Source: an uncultured Alistipes sp. (GTDB taxonomy: Bacteria > Bacteroidota > Bacteroidia > Bacteroidales > Rikenellaceae). From it: DNA of 39,835 bases. Below are positions 7,950 through 14,901 of this stretch, one piece after another. Location: NCBI GenBank assembly GCA_944322375.1, contig CALUOX010000013.1, positions 1-39,835 of the forward strand, read 5' to 3'. The notes beneath the pieces are model-generated. The model saw only the letters and a list, made by a program, of their open reading frames with translations, searched no databases and was not told the DNA's origin. Position 1 is the stretch's first letter. Each line of letters begins with the position of its first letter. The position numbers and the translations under genes were made by a program.

Positions 7950-8003
7950 GAAATACTGCATTGATAAAAAAAATATTTTTTTCTTCACCCTGCGCAGTAT
8001 TTC
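7950..8003. promoter_or_regulatory. Inverted GCAGTATTTC elements in the divergent sigma/NigD promoter region
   Basis: GAAATACTGC (7950-7959) and GCAGTATTTC (7994-8003) are perfect 10-bp inverted copies flanking an A8-TA-T7 tract. Relative to each divergent gene the same sequence GCAGTATTTC lies upstream in the sense direction: 56 bases before the NigD-like ATG and 29 bases before the sigma ATG. They could be matching -35-type elements of an ECF promoter or a two-site operator. Confidence 0.55.
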
Positions 8004-8059
8004 GGCCATCTTTCCGTTTATAGGGATGGAACAAATGTAAAACAAAATCCATAAAAACC

Positions 8060-8782
8060 ATGAAAAGCATCAAACTATTTTTCCTGGCCCTCGTGGCGAC
8101 ACTGCCGCTGCTCCAGTCGTGCAACAACTCCGACACGGACGTCCCGGAGTGCTACGCGCTTGTCACGATCCACAACCCCGGAGGCGTCAGCGGCATCTTC
8201 ACCTTCTCGCTCGACAACGGCCAGACCCTCTATCCGTCGGAGATGGCCGATGTATTCGTCGGCTACAATCCCGAGGACGGCGATCGAGCCCTGATCTACT
8301 ACTCGCTGCTCGACACACCCAAGGAGGGATATGACTACAACATCAAGCTTTACGCGCTACAGGCGATTCTGACCAAGGAGGTTGAGTCGCTGGACCCGAA
8401 CAATCAGACGGATATCGAAAATTTCGGCGATGATCCGATTGAGGTGGCCGAAGAGAACAATACATACAACTACCTGATCAGCGGCGGTTACCTGACCCTG
8501 ACCTATAATATCTACGCATCGCTCCAGGGCGAATCCCACAAGATCAGCCTGGTACGCAACACGCAGGATACCGATACGGAAGAACCCGAATACACGATGC
8601 TTGAGCTGCGTCACAAGGCCGAGACGAGCATTGAAGATTCGAGCAAATATTCGGGTCTCGTATCGTTCAAGCTGGGGGATTACGATCCGGCCGTAACGAA
8701 CAAGAAAGGCATTCTTCTTCGTGTCAAGCATCTCGACCAGAACGGAACGATCGAGTACATCAAGCTGGATTTCAAGGAGTAA
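8060..8782 (+). CDS. NigD-like lipoprotein
   Basis: A 240-residue secreted lipoprotein. The signal peptide MKSIKLFFLALVATLPLLQSC ends in a lipobox with Cys21. The body is beta-rich, with YALVTIHNPGG, LIYYSLLDTPKEGYDYNIKLYA and a C-terminal FKLGDYDP...LDFKE pattern, matching the two-domain NigD-like proteins of Bacteroidota. Its biochemical function is unknown. In B. thetaiotaomicron a NigD-like protein is the output through which the Dma1 anti-sigma factor affects outer-membrane vesicle formation. The divergent position next to an ECF sigma/Dma pair here supports the same assignment. A strong terminator follows. Confidence 0.85.
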   Translation: MKSIKLFFLALVATLPLLQSCNNSDTDVPECYALVTIHNPGGVSGIFTFSLDNGQTLYPSEMADVFVGYNPEDGDRALIYYSLLDTPKEGYDYNIKLYALQAILTKEVESLDPNNQTDIENFGDDPIEVAEENNTYNYLISGGYLTLTYNIYASLQGESHKISLVRNTQDTDTEEPEYTMLELRHKAETSIEDSSKYSGLVSFKLGDYDPAVTNKKGILLRVKHLDQNGTIEYIKLDFKE

Positions 8783-8804
8783 CTTTCCAACAATCATCCA
8801 TCGG

Positions 8805-8834
8805 ATCCCGCCGGCGGCCGCCGGCGGGATTTTT
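8805..8834 (+). terminator. Rho-independent terminator of the NigD-like gene
   Basis: The palindrome 8805-8830 (ATCCCGCCGGCGG with its reverse complement) is very GC-rich and is followed by five T residues, 22 bases past the stop codon. Confidence 0.9.
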
Positions 8835-9034
8835 CATGCCGAACCGACGGCAAAAACCACCGAAACATCACCACACGCTGCACGTCCGGACTCCGGCCGA
8901 AGGTTCCTTGAAGGAAAGACGCCGGTTTCTCCACCATCTTCCGGTCCACGCCCCTCCTCCGCAAGGAGCAACCGCCACGGCATGACATGGAGCTGTTTTT
9001 CGCTGCAACGGGGTAATATTCCCCGAAAAAAACG

Positions 9035-9042
9035 TATCTTTG
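9035..9042 (+). promoter_or_regulatory. -7 box of ruvB
   Basis: TATCTTTG matches TAnnTTTG exactly and ends only seven bases before the ruvB ATG, implying a leaderless or very short leader mRNA. Confidence 0.7.
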
Positions 9043-9049
9043 TCACACG

Positions 9050-10054
9050 ATGTCCGTAATCCGAAACATAGAAAGCGACCTCGAATTCGAGAACAAGATC
9101 CGTCCGCAGGAGCTGGAGAGCTTCTCCGGACAGGAGAAGATCGTCGAGAATCTGCGGGTCTTCATCAAGGCGGCACTCATGCGCGGCGATTCGCTCGACC
9201 ACGTTCTGCTGCACGGCCCCCCGGGACTGGGGAAAACGACACTTGCCAACATCATCGCCAACGAGATGCATGCCCAGTTGCGCGTCACGTCCGGTCCCGT
9301 ACTCGACAAACCGGGCGATCTGGCCGGCCTGCTCACGAACCTCAACCCCGGCGACGTATTGTTCATCGACGAAATCCATCGTCTGAGTCCCATTGTCGAA
9401 GAGTATCTCTACTCGGCCATGGAGGACTACAAGATCGACATCGTTCTGGACAAAGGTCCGTCCGCACGATCGATCCAGATTGAACTGGCACCCTTTACGC
9501 TGATCGGCGCCACGACACGCAGCGGCCTGCTGACCTCGCCGCTGCGGGCCCGTTTCGGCATTCAATGTCATCTGGAATATTACGATGCCGATGTTCTGTC
9601 GGGCATCGTAAAACGCTCGGCCCGCATTCTCGACGTCCCGATCGACGACGATGCGGCGATGGAGATTGCACGCCGCTCACGCGGCACGCCACGTATCGTC
9701 AACGCCCTGCTGCGCCGCGTCCGGGACTTTGCAATGGTCAAGGGTGAAGGACACATCAACCTGGATATCACGAGAATGGCACTGACGGCACTCAACATTG
9801 ACTCGCGAGGACTGGATCAGATGGACAACCGTATCCTTCAGACGATCATCGGCAAGTTCAATGGCGGACCTGTCGGTCTGAATACCATTGCAACGGCTGT
9901 CGGCGAAGATGCCGGGACAATCGAGGAGGTTTATGAGCCGTTCCTGATCATGGAAGGTTTTCTCAAACGCACCCCCCGGGGTCGGGAAGCGACCGAATCC
10001 GCCTTCCGCCATCTGGGTCTTACCCCTCCGACGATCGGAGAGACGCTATTCTGA
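9050..10054 (+). CDS. ruvB: Holliday junction branch-migration ATPase RuvB
   Basis: RuvB is the hexameric AAA+ motor that, with RuvA, drives Holliday junction branch migration. Length 334 matches the family. Walker A is GPPGLGKTT (56-64), Walker B is VLFIDEIH (103-110), sensor 1 is GATTRSGLL, and the arginine-finger region includes [19 protein letters not shown]. The C-terminal winged-helix part ends ...[20 protein letters not shown]. It stands alone; ruvA and ruvC are not in the window. The ATG directly follows a TATCTTTG box. Confidence 0.97.
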   Translation: MSVIRNIESDLEFENKIRPQELESFSGQEKIVENLRVFIKAALMRGDSLDHVLLHGPPGLGKTTLANIIANEMHAQLRVTSGPVLDKPGDLAGLLTNLNPGDVLFIDEIHRLSPIVEEYLYSAMEDYKIDIVLDKGPSARSIQIELAPFTLIGATTRSGLLTSPLRARFGIQCHLEYYDADVLSGIVKRSARILDVPIDDDAAMEIARRSRGTPRIVNALLRRVRDFAMVKGEGHINLDITRMALTALNIDSRGLDQMDNRILQTIIGKFNGGPVGLNTIATAVGEDAGTIEEVYEPFLIMEGFLKRTPRGREATESAFRHLGLTPPTIGETLF

Positions 10055-10267
10055 TATCCGATCATGTATTTCCGCACCCTCTCCGGCATTAACGGCCGCA
10101 TGCGGGTTGTCACGATACAATATTCAACTTTTTCTCCCAACAACTGACGGTCGACTTCTCAGTCGGCCGCCATGCTTTTCCGCCGTCAAATACGGTCCAT
10201 TCCATAAAACGCAGCGTCTTTTCGTGCTTTTTATTAAGAAAATTATAAATAATTTAATTTTTTTAAC

Positions 10268-10274
10268 TATCTTG
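10268..10274 (+). promoter_or_regulatory. Possible -7 box of the malic enzyme gene
   Basis: TATCTTG, one T short of TAnnTTTG, sits after a very AT-rich stretch (about 10230-10265) and 36 bases before the ATG. No clear -33 element is seen. Confidence 0.4.
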
Positions 10275-10310
10275 CGAAGCATGATATAAAGGTAACGAGA
10301 AAGGAAGATT

Positions 10311-11555
10311 ATGGAGATGAAGGATTTGAAGAAGGAGGCGCTGGCCTATCACTCGGAAGGCCGGCCGGGAAAGATTGAGATCCGGGCCATCAAACCCGAC
10401 AAGACACAATACGATTTGTCGCTCGCCTATACACCGGGTGTTGCAGCACCCTGTCTGGAGATCGCCGACCACGCAGACAAGGCCTACGACTATACGATAA
10501 AAGGAAATCTCGTGGCGGTCATTACCAACGGTACGGCCGTATTGGGACTCGGCAATATCGGACCGCTTGCCGCCAAACCTGTCATGGAAGGCAAGTGCAT
10601 GTTGTTCAAGCACTTCGGAGGAATAGACGCCTTCGACATCGAGGTCGGCACGGAGAATATCGACGAATTTGTCTCGGCCGTTCGGGCCATAGCACCGACT
10701 TTCGGCGGGATCAATCTGGAAGATATCAAGGCTCCGGAATGTTTCGAGATTGAGCGGCGTCTTGTCGAAGAGCTGGAGATACCGGTCATGCACGACGACC
10801 AGCACGGAACGGCGATCATCGCATCGGCAGCACTGCTCAATGCGCTGTATCTGAGTGGGAAGAAGATTGACGAGGTACATATCGTCGTCAATGGAGCGGG
10901 AGCCGCCGCCATAGCGTGTACCAAGATGTTCGTCTCGCTGGGTGCCGACCGCAAAAAGATCACGATGTGCGACAGTCGCGGCGTCGTATCGACACGGCGC
11001 ACCGATCTGAACGCCCTCAAGCAGGAATTTGCCACGGACCGTGCGGTCTCGACCCTGCAGGAGGCCATTGCCGGTGCCGATGTCTTTTTGGGTGTTTCGA
11101 AGGCCGGCGTACTCAACGGCGAGATGGTTCGTACGATGGCTGCACATCCCCTGGTCATGGCGCTGGCCAATCCGCAACCGGAGATATCGTATGAGGAGGC
11201 TAAGGCGGCACGAGCCGACGTAATCGTTGCGACAGGCCGCACCGACTACCCCAACCAGGTAAACAACGTATTGGGCTTTCCGTATATCTTTCGCGGAGCT
11301 CTTGACGTACATGCCCGCAAGATCAACGAGGAGATGAAACTCGCCGCAGCACGCGCACTGGCCGAACTGGCACGTGAGGAGGTTCCGGACGAAGTTGCAA
11401 AGGCATACGGCATGGATCATCTGGCATTCGGTCCGGATTATCTGATTCCCAAGCTGACGGATCCCCGCTTGTTGAAAAGGGTTTCGCGTGCAGTAGCCGA
11501 AGCAGCCATAGCATCGGGTGTCGCCCGTTGTCCGCTGCCGGAAACGTACAGATAA
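10311..11555 (+). CDS. Malic enzyme (oxaloacetate-decarboxylating), single-domain type
   Basis: Converts malate to pyruvate and CO2 with NAD(P)+. At 414 residues it has the short bacterial malic enzyme architecture. The N-terminal domain shows [12 protein letters not shown] with the catalytic Tyr, [18 protein letters not shown], and the metal-binding region [13 protein letters not shown] and [10 protein letters not shown]. The Rossmann domain has [16 protein letters not shown], and ALANPQPEI follows. It lacks the C-terminal phosphotransacetylase-like domain found in roughly 750-residue MaeB proteins. Pyruvate from this enzyme could feed 2-oxoacid metabolism, and the next operon downstream encodes a 2-oxoacid:ferredoxin oxidoreductase. 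Cofactor preference cannot be read safely. Confidence 0.93.
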   Translation: MEMKDLKKEALAYHSEGRPGKIEIRAIKPDKTQYDLSLAYTPGVAAPCLEIADHADKAYDYTIKGNLVAVITNGTAVLGLGNIGPLAAKPVMEGKCMLFKHFGGIDAFDIEVGTENIDEFVSAVRAIAPTFGGINLEDIKAPECFEIERRLVEELEIPVMHDDQHGTAIIASAALLNALYLSGKKIDEVHIVVNGAGAAAIACTKMFVSLGADRKKITMCDSRGVVSTRRTDLNALKQEFATDRAVSTLQEAIAGADVFLGVSKAGVLNGEMVRTMAAHPLVMALANPQPEISYEEAKAARADVIVATGRTDYPNQVNNVLGFPYIFRGALDVHARKINEEMKLAAARALAELAREEVPDEVAKAYGMDHLAFGPDYLIPKLTDPRLLKRVSRAVAEAAIASGVARCPLPETYR

Positions 11556-11795
11556 CAAACCAATTAAATTATCAAGGCAGCACTTCCTGGAGCAAAATTA
11601 CTTGCGGAGATTTATGAAGTGAGAGAAATTCTCACTTCAGTATAATCCTCTCAGAAACCGGGCTCATAAACTTCAAAATGGGATATTCGCAAAAAGCCAG
11701 AATATCCCCGGGACCGCATCACGACCGGATGAACAATTTTCGCGACATATGAAATATTTTTTTGCAAAAGCGAGGGGAATGCTGACGTTTTTTCG

Positions 11796-11803
11796 TATCT
11801 TTG
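11796..11803 (+). promoter_or_regulatory. Upstream -7 box of the ferredoxin oxidoreductase operon
   Basis: An exact TATCTTTG, but with no TTG at 19-21 bases upstream. It lies 115 bases before the ferredoxin ATG, so it may be a second start site. Confidence 0.45.
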
Positions 11804-11858
11804 ACTCCACCTTAGATACCCCGTCCCGGTATGACCTATACGGAAAATCCGTTTTCCG

Positions 11859-11889
11859 TTGCCTCCAACCCCGACTTCCCGTATCTTTG
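11859..11889 (+). promoter_or_regulatory. Main promoter of the ferredoxin oxidoreductase operon
   Basis: TTG (11859-11861), 20 bases, then TATCTTTG (11882-11889), the full Bacteroidota sigma-ABfr pattern, ending 29 bases before the first ATG. A perfect inverted repeat CGGAAAA-TCCG-TTTTCCG (11841-11858) abuts the -33 element and could be an operator. Confidence 0.8.
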
Positions 11890-11918
11890 GATCATGAATC
11901 TAATGTACTGACGACAAT

Positions 11919-12146
11919 ATGGCTAAAATCAAAGGAACAATTGTCGTTGACAAGGAACGTTGCAAAGGTTGCGGCGTATGTGTCGCCTCCTGTCCCTGCA
12001 ATGTTCTGGCACTCTCTGCCGAAGTCAACGGAAAAGGATACCGTATGTGCATGATGGCCCACCCCGACGACTGTACGGGTTGTGCATCCTGCGGAATCAT
12101 CTGTCCCGATAGCTGCATTACGGTCTATCGGCAAAAATTCGATTAA
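11919..12146 (+). CDS. korD: 2-oxoacid:ferredoxin oxidoreductase, ferredoxin (delta) subunit
   Basis: A 75-residue ferredoxin-like protein with two 4Fe-4S motifs, CKGCGVCVASCPC and CTGCASCGIICPDSC. It carries electrons for the oxidoreductase encoded by the next three genes, which follow in the usual delta-alpha-beta-gamma order. It is only four bases upstream of the alpha subunit gene. The symbol follows the 2-oxoglutarate enzyme; a branched-chain 2-oxoacid enzyme (Vor type) would look much the same. Confidence 0.92.
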   Translation: MAKIKGTIVVDKERCKGCGVCVASCPCNVLALSAEVNGKGYRMCMMAHPDDCTGCASCGIICPDSCITVYRQKFD

Positions 12147-12150
12147 CATT

Positions 12151-13248
12151 ATGGCGCAGCAACAACAAGAGGTTAAACTGATGAAGGGGAACGAAGTGAT
12201 CGCGCACGCTGCGATCCGCTTCGGTTGCGATGCCTATTTCGGCTACCCCATTACACCTCAGTCCGAGGTGATGGAAACGCTCATGGAGCTCAAGCCCTGG
12301 GAAACGACCGGTATGGTCGTCCTGCAGGCCGAAAGTGAAATTTCTTCGATCAACATGGTCTATGGCGCCGCCGCAACGGGTAAACGTGTGCTGACGTCAT
12401 CTTCGTCGCCCGGCATCTCGCTCATGGCCGAAGGCATCAGCTATATTGCAGGCGCCGAACTGCCCTGTCTGATCGTCAACTGTCAGCGTGGCGGCCCAGG
12501 TCTCGGAACCATTCAGCCCTCGCAGGGCGACTATTTCCAGGCCTGCAAGGGCGGCGGCCACGGCGACTATCATCTGATCGTTCTGGCACCCAACTCCGTG
12601 CAGGAGATGCACGATTTTGTCAAACTGGGCCTCGATCTGGCCTTCAAATACCGGAACCCGGCAATGATCCTGGCCGACGGTGCCATCGGCCAAATGATGG
12701 AGAAGGTGGTACTGGCGCCGCAACAGCCTCGCCGGACCAACGAAGAGATCGCTGCCGAATGCAAGGAGTGGGCCACCTACGGAAAGCCGGCCGACCGGAA
12801 ACGGAATGTCGTCACCTCCCTGGAGCTGCAGTCCGAGGCGATGGAGCAGATCAACCTCCGCCTCAACGCCAAATACCGGACCATGGAGGAGAACGAGGTG
12901 CGTTATGAGGCAATCGAATGCGACGATGCCGATTATGTTCTCGTAGCCTTCGGCTCGTCGGCCCGCATCTGCTCGGCCACGGTCGAGATGGCGCGTGCCG
13001 AAGGGCTGCGTGTCGGACTGTTGCGTCCCATCACGCTCTATCCGTTCCCGACACGCCCCATTGCCGAACTGGCTAAACGGGTGAAGGGATTCCTGAGCGT
13101 CGAACTCAATGCCGGACAGATGGTTGAAGATGTCCGTCTGGCGGTCAACGGCGCGGCTCCCGTCGAACATTACGGAAGACAGGGCGGTATGATCTATTCG
13201 CCGGATGAAGTACTCGCCGCCCTGAAGCAGAAACTCATTAAAGCGTAA
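12151..13248 (+). CDS. korA: 2-oxoacid:ferredoxin oxidoreductase, alpha subunit
   Basis: A 365-residue subunit using the ATG at 12151 (MAQQQQEVKLMKGN), four bases after the ferredoxin stop; the open frame upstream overlaps the ferredoxin gene and is discarded. The family signatures LMKGNEVIAHAAIRFGCDAYFGYPITPQSE, EAESEISSINMVYGAAATG-like text and the C-terminal Rossmann-like part (YVLVAFGSSARI) are present. With the beta subunit it forms the thiamine-diphosphate active site that decarboxylates a 2-oxoacid to the acyl-CoA while reducing ferredoxin. In anaerobes the enzyme can also run in the carboxylating direction. The substrate (2-oxoglutarate or branched-chain 2-oxoacid) is not certain. Confidence 0.93.
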   Translation: MAQQQQEVKLMKGNEVIAHAAIRFGCDAYFGYPITPQSEVMETLMELKPWETTGMVVLQAESEISSINMVYGAAATGKRVLTSSSSPGISLMAEGISYIAGAELPCLIVNCQRGGPGLGTIQPSQGDYFQACKGGGHGDYHLIVLAPNSVQEMHDFVKLGLDLAFKYRNPAMILADGAIGQMMEKVVLAPQQPRRTNEEIAAECKEWATYGKPADRKRNVVTSLELQSEAMEQINLRLNAKYRTMEENEVRYEAIECDDADYVLVAFGSSARICSATVEMARAEGLRVGLLRPITLYPFPTRPIAELAKRVKGFLSVELNAGQMVEDVRLAVNGAAPVEHYGRQGGMIYSPDEVLAALKQKLIKA

Positions 13249-13252
13249 AACG

Positions 13253-14014
13253 ATGGCAGAAGTTGAAATAAAACCGGAGAATCGGGTTTACGGCAAATCG
13301 CCGCTCATTACCGACAATGTAATGCACTATTGCCCGGGGTGCAGTCATGGTACCGTCCACAAACTGGTGGCCGAAGTCATCGATGAAATGGGAATCGCCG
13401 AACGCACGATCGGCATCTCGCCCGTGGGCTGTGCCGTATTTGCATACAACTACATCGACATCGACTGGATCGAGGCTGCGCACGGACGTGCCTGCGCCGT
13501 AGCGACAGCCGTGAAACGGCTGCATCCCGAGAACATGGTCTTCACCTATCAGGGTGACGGTGACCTCTCGGCCATCGGTACGGCGGAGACGATCCACGCG
13601 GCGGCACGCGGCGAAAACATCGTGGCCATCTACATCAACAACGCCATCTACGGCATGACGGGCGGACAGATGGCCCCCACGACATTGATCGGCATGAAGA
13701 CCGCAACGACGCCCTATGGTCGAGATCCGCGTCTCAATGGTTATCCCTATAAAATCGCGGAGATGCTCACGCACCTCGACGGCACGGCCTACATCACGCG
13801 ACAGAGCGTCCACACGCCGGCCAACGTCCGCAAATGCAAGCGCGCGCTCCGCAAGGCGTTCGAGACGGCAATGGCCGGCAAGGGCTTTTCGCTGGTCGAG
13901 GTTGTATCGACGTGCAACAGCGGATGGAAAATGTCGCCCGTAGCTGCAAACCGGTGGCTTGAAGAGAACATGCTGCCGTTCTATCCGCTGGGAGACATCA
14001 AGTGTAACGACTAA
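13253..14014 (+). CDS. korB: 2-oxoacid:ferredoxin oxidoreductase, beta (TPP-binding) subunit
   Basis: A 253-residue beta subunit. It has YCPGCSHG near the N-terminus, the thiamine-diphosphate motif region TYQGDGDLSAIGTAE with the following NNAIYGMTGGQMAPTT, and VEVVSTCNSGW towards the end. It begins four bases after the alpha subunit stop. The short length without a C-terminal ferredoxin domain fits the Kor/Vor type, where the Fe-S protein is a separate subunit, here encoded at the start of the operon. Confidence 0.94.
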   Translation: MAEVEIKPENRVYGKSPLITDNVMHYCPGCSHGTVHKLVAEVIDEMGIAERTIGISPVGCAVFAYNYIDIDWIEAAHGRACAVATAVKRLHPENMVFTYQGDGDLSAIGTAETIHAAARGENIVAIYINNAIYGMTGGQMAPTTLIGMKTATTPYGRDPRLNGYPYKIAEMLTHLDGTAYITRQSVHTPANVRKCKRALRKAFETAMAGKGFSLVEVVSTCNSGWKMSPVAANRWLEENMLPFYPLGDIKCND

Positions 14015-14025
14015 GAAGCGAAGCC

Positions 14026-14571
14026 ATGAAAGAGACATTGATTATAGCAGGTTTCGGAGGACAGGGAGTCCTTTCGATGGGTAAGATTCTGGCCTACTCG
14101 GGGGTGATGCAGGGTTTCGAGGTTACGTGGATGCCCTCCTACGGTCCCGAGATGCGCGGTGGCACGGCCAACGTGACGGTCATTCTCTCCGACCGCAAGA
14201 TCTCTTCCCCCATCGCATACGAATACGACACGGCGATCATTCTGAATCAGCAGTCGATGGACAAGTTCGAAGCGAAGGTTCGTCCGGGCGGCACACTGAT
14301 CTACGATACGAACGGGATCACGCACCATCCTACGCGGACCGACATTCACATCTACTCGATCAACGCAACCGAGGAGTCGGCGAAGCTGGGCAATACGAAG
14401 CTCTTCAATACGATGATTCTGGGCGGATATCTGAAAGTTTGTCCGGTCGTAACGATGGAGAACGTGAAGCTGGGACTCAAGAAGTCGCTGCCGGAACGGG
14501 CCTGGAAGATGCTGCCGGAGAACGAGAAGGCGATTCTTCACGGAGCCGAGATCATCCATCAGATACGCTGA
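14026..14571 (+). CDS. korC: 2-oxoacid:ferredoxin oxidoreductase, gamma subunit
   Basis: A 181-residue gamma subunit with the typical start ETLIIAGFGGQGVLSMGKIL, then WMPSYGPEMRGGTANVTVILS and the ending FNTMILGGYL...LPENEKAILHGAEI. It is the last gene of the four-gene operon, 11 bases after the beta subunit, and is followed by a strong terminator about 90 bases on. Confidence 0.94.
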   Translation: MKETLIIAGFGGQGVLSMGKILAYSGVMQGFEVTWMPSYGPEMRGGTANVTVILSDRKISSPIAYEYDTAIILNQQSMDKFEAKVRPGGTLIYDTNGITHHPTRTDIHIYSINATEESAKLGNTKLFNTMILGGYLKVCPVVTMENVKLGLKKSLPERAWKMLPENEKAILHGAEIIHQIR

Positions 14572-14901
14572 AAAGTACACGGGCCGCAAGGTCGGGTGCC
14601 GGCAATCGGGTGACCGACCGGTTTTATCCGGCAATCCGAATCAGACCGGGCGGTTCGAAAATCATAAACAAAATGACACTCCTTGCGGGGTGTCATTTTG
14701 TTTATTGGACCATTGGCCGCACGGATGGAGCAGCCACCGGCAACGGAAAAAATGACCGAAGAACCGGAATATGCAAAGAGCGGCTCAACCGATGTTTTGC
14801 CCCATGCAGACAGGCTGCAGCGACAAGATGCAAACTCAAAGATAAAGATGCGGTGACGTGCTGCGACACGCGGTGTGGCTGTGGAAATCGGACTTTACGG
14901 G
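14572..14901. other. Convergent intergenic region
   Basis: Contains the bidirectional terminator at 14664-14705. The rest (14706-14901), between the terminator and the stop of the minus-strand TonB-type gene, shows no gene or clear structure. Confidence 0.6.
14664..14705. terminator. Bidirectional terminator after the ferredoxin oxidoreductase operon
   Basis: Perfect 16-bp arms ATAAACAAAATGACAC (14664-14679) and its reverse complement (14690-14705) enclose a 10-base loop. The outer A/T-rich part supplies T runs in both directions, which suits the convergent genes. Confidence 0.9.

Larger units (their letters stand above)
11556..11918 (+). other. Intergenic region with two hairpins, two -7 boxes and an inverted repeat
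   Basis: No gene is visible. Hairpin 1 has arms GAAGTGAG/CTCACTTC (11616-11638). Hairpin 2 has perfect arms GGGATATTC/GAATATCCC (11680-11708). Neither has a T tract. Downstream are TATCTTTG boxes at 11796-11803 and 11882-11889 and a perfect 7-bp inverted repeat at 11841-11858. Confidence 0.7.

Noticed and set aside
9010-9026. CGGGG-TAATATT-CCCCG hairpin upstream of ruvB as a terminator or operator
   Set aside because: Arms are only five bases and there is no T tract; too weak to list as a feature.
10311-14571. Malic enzyme and ferredoxin oxidoreductase genes as one operon
   Set aside because: A 363-base gap with hairpins and a full consensus promoter separates them.
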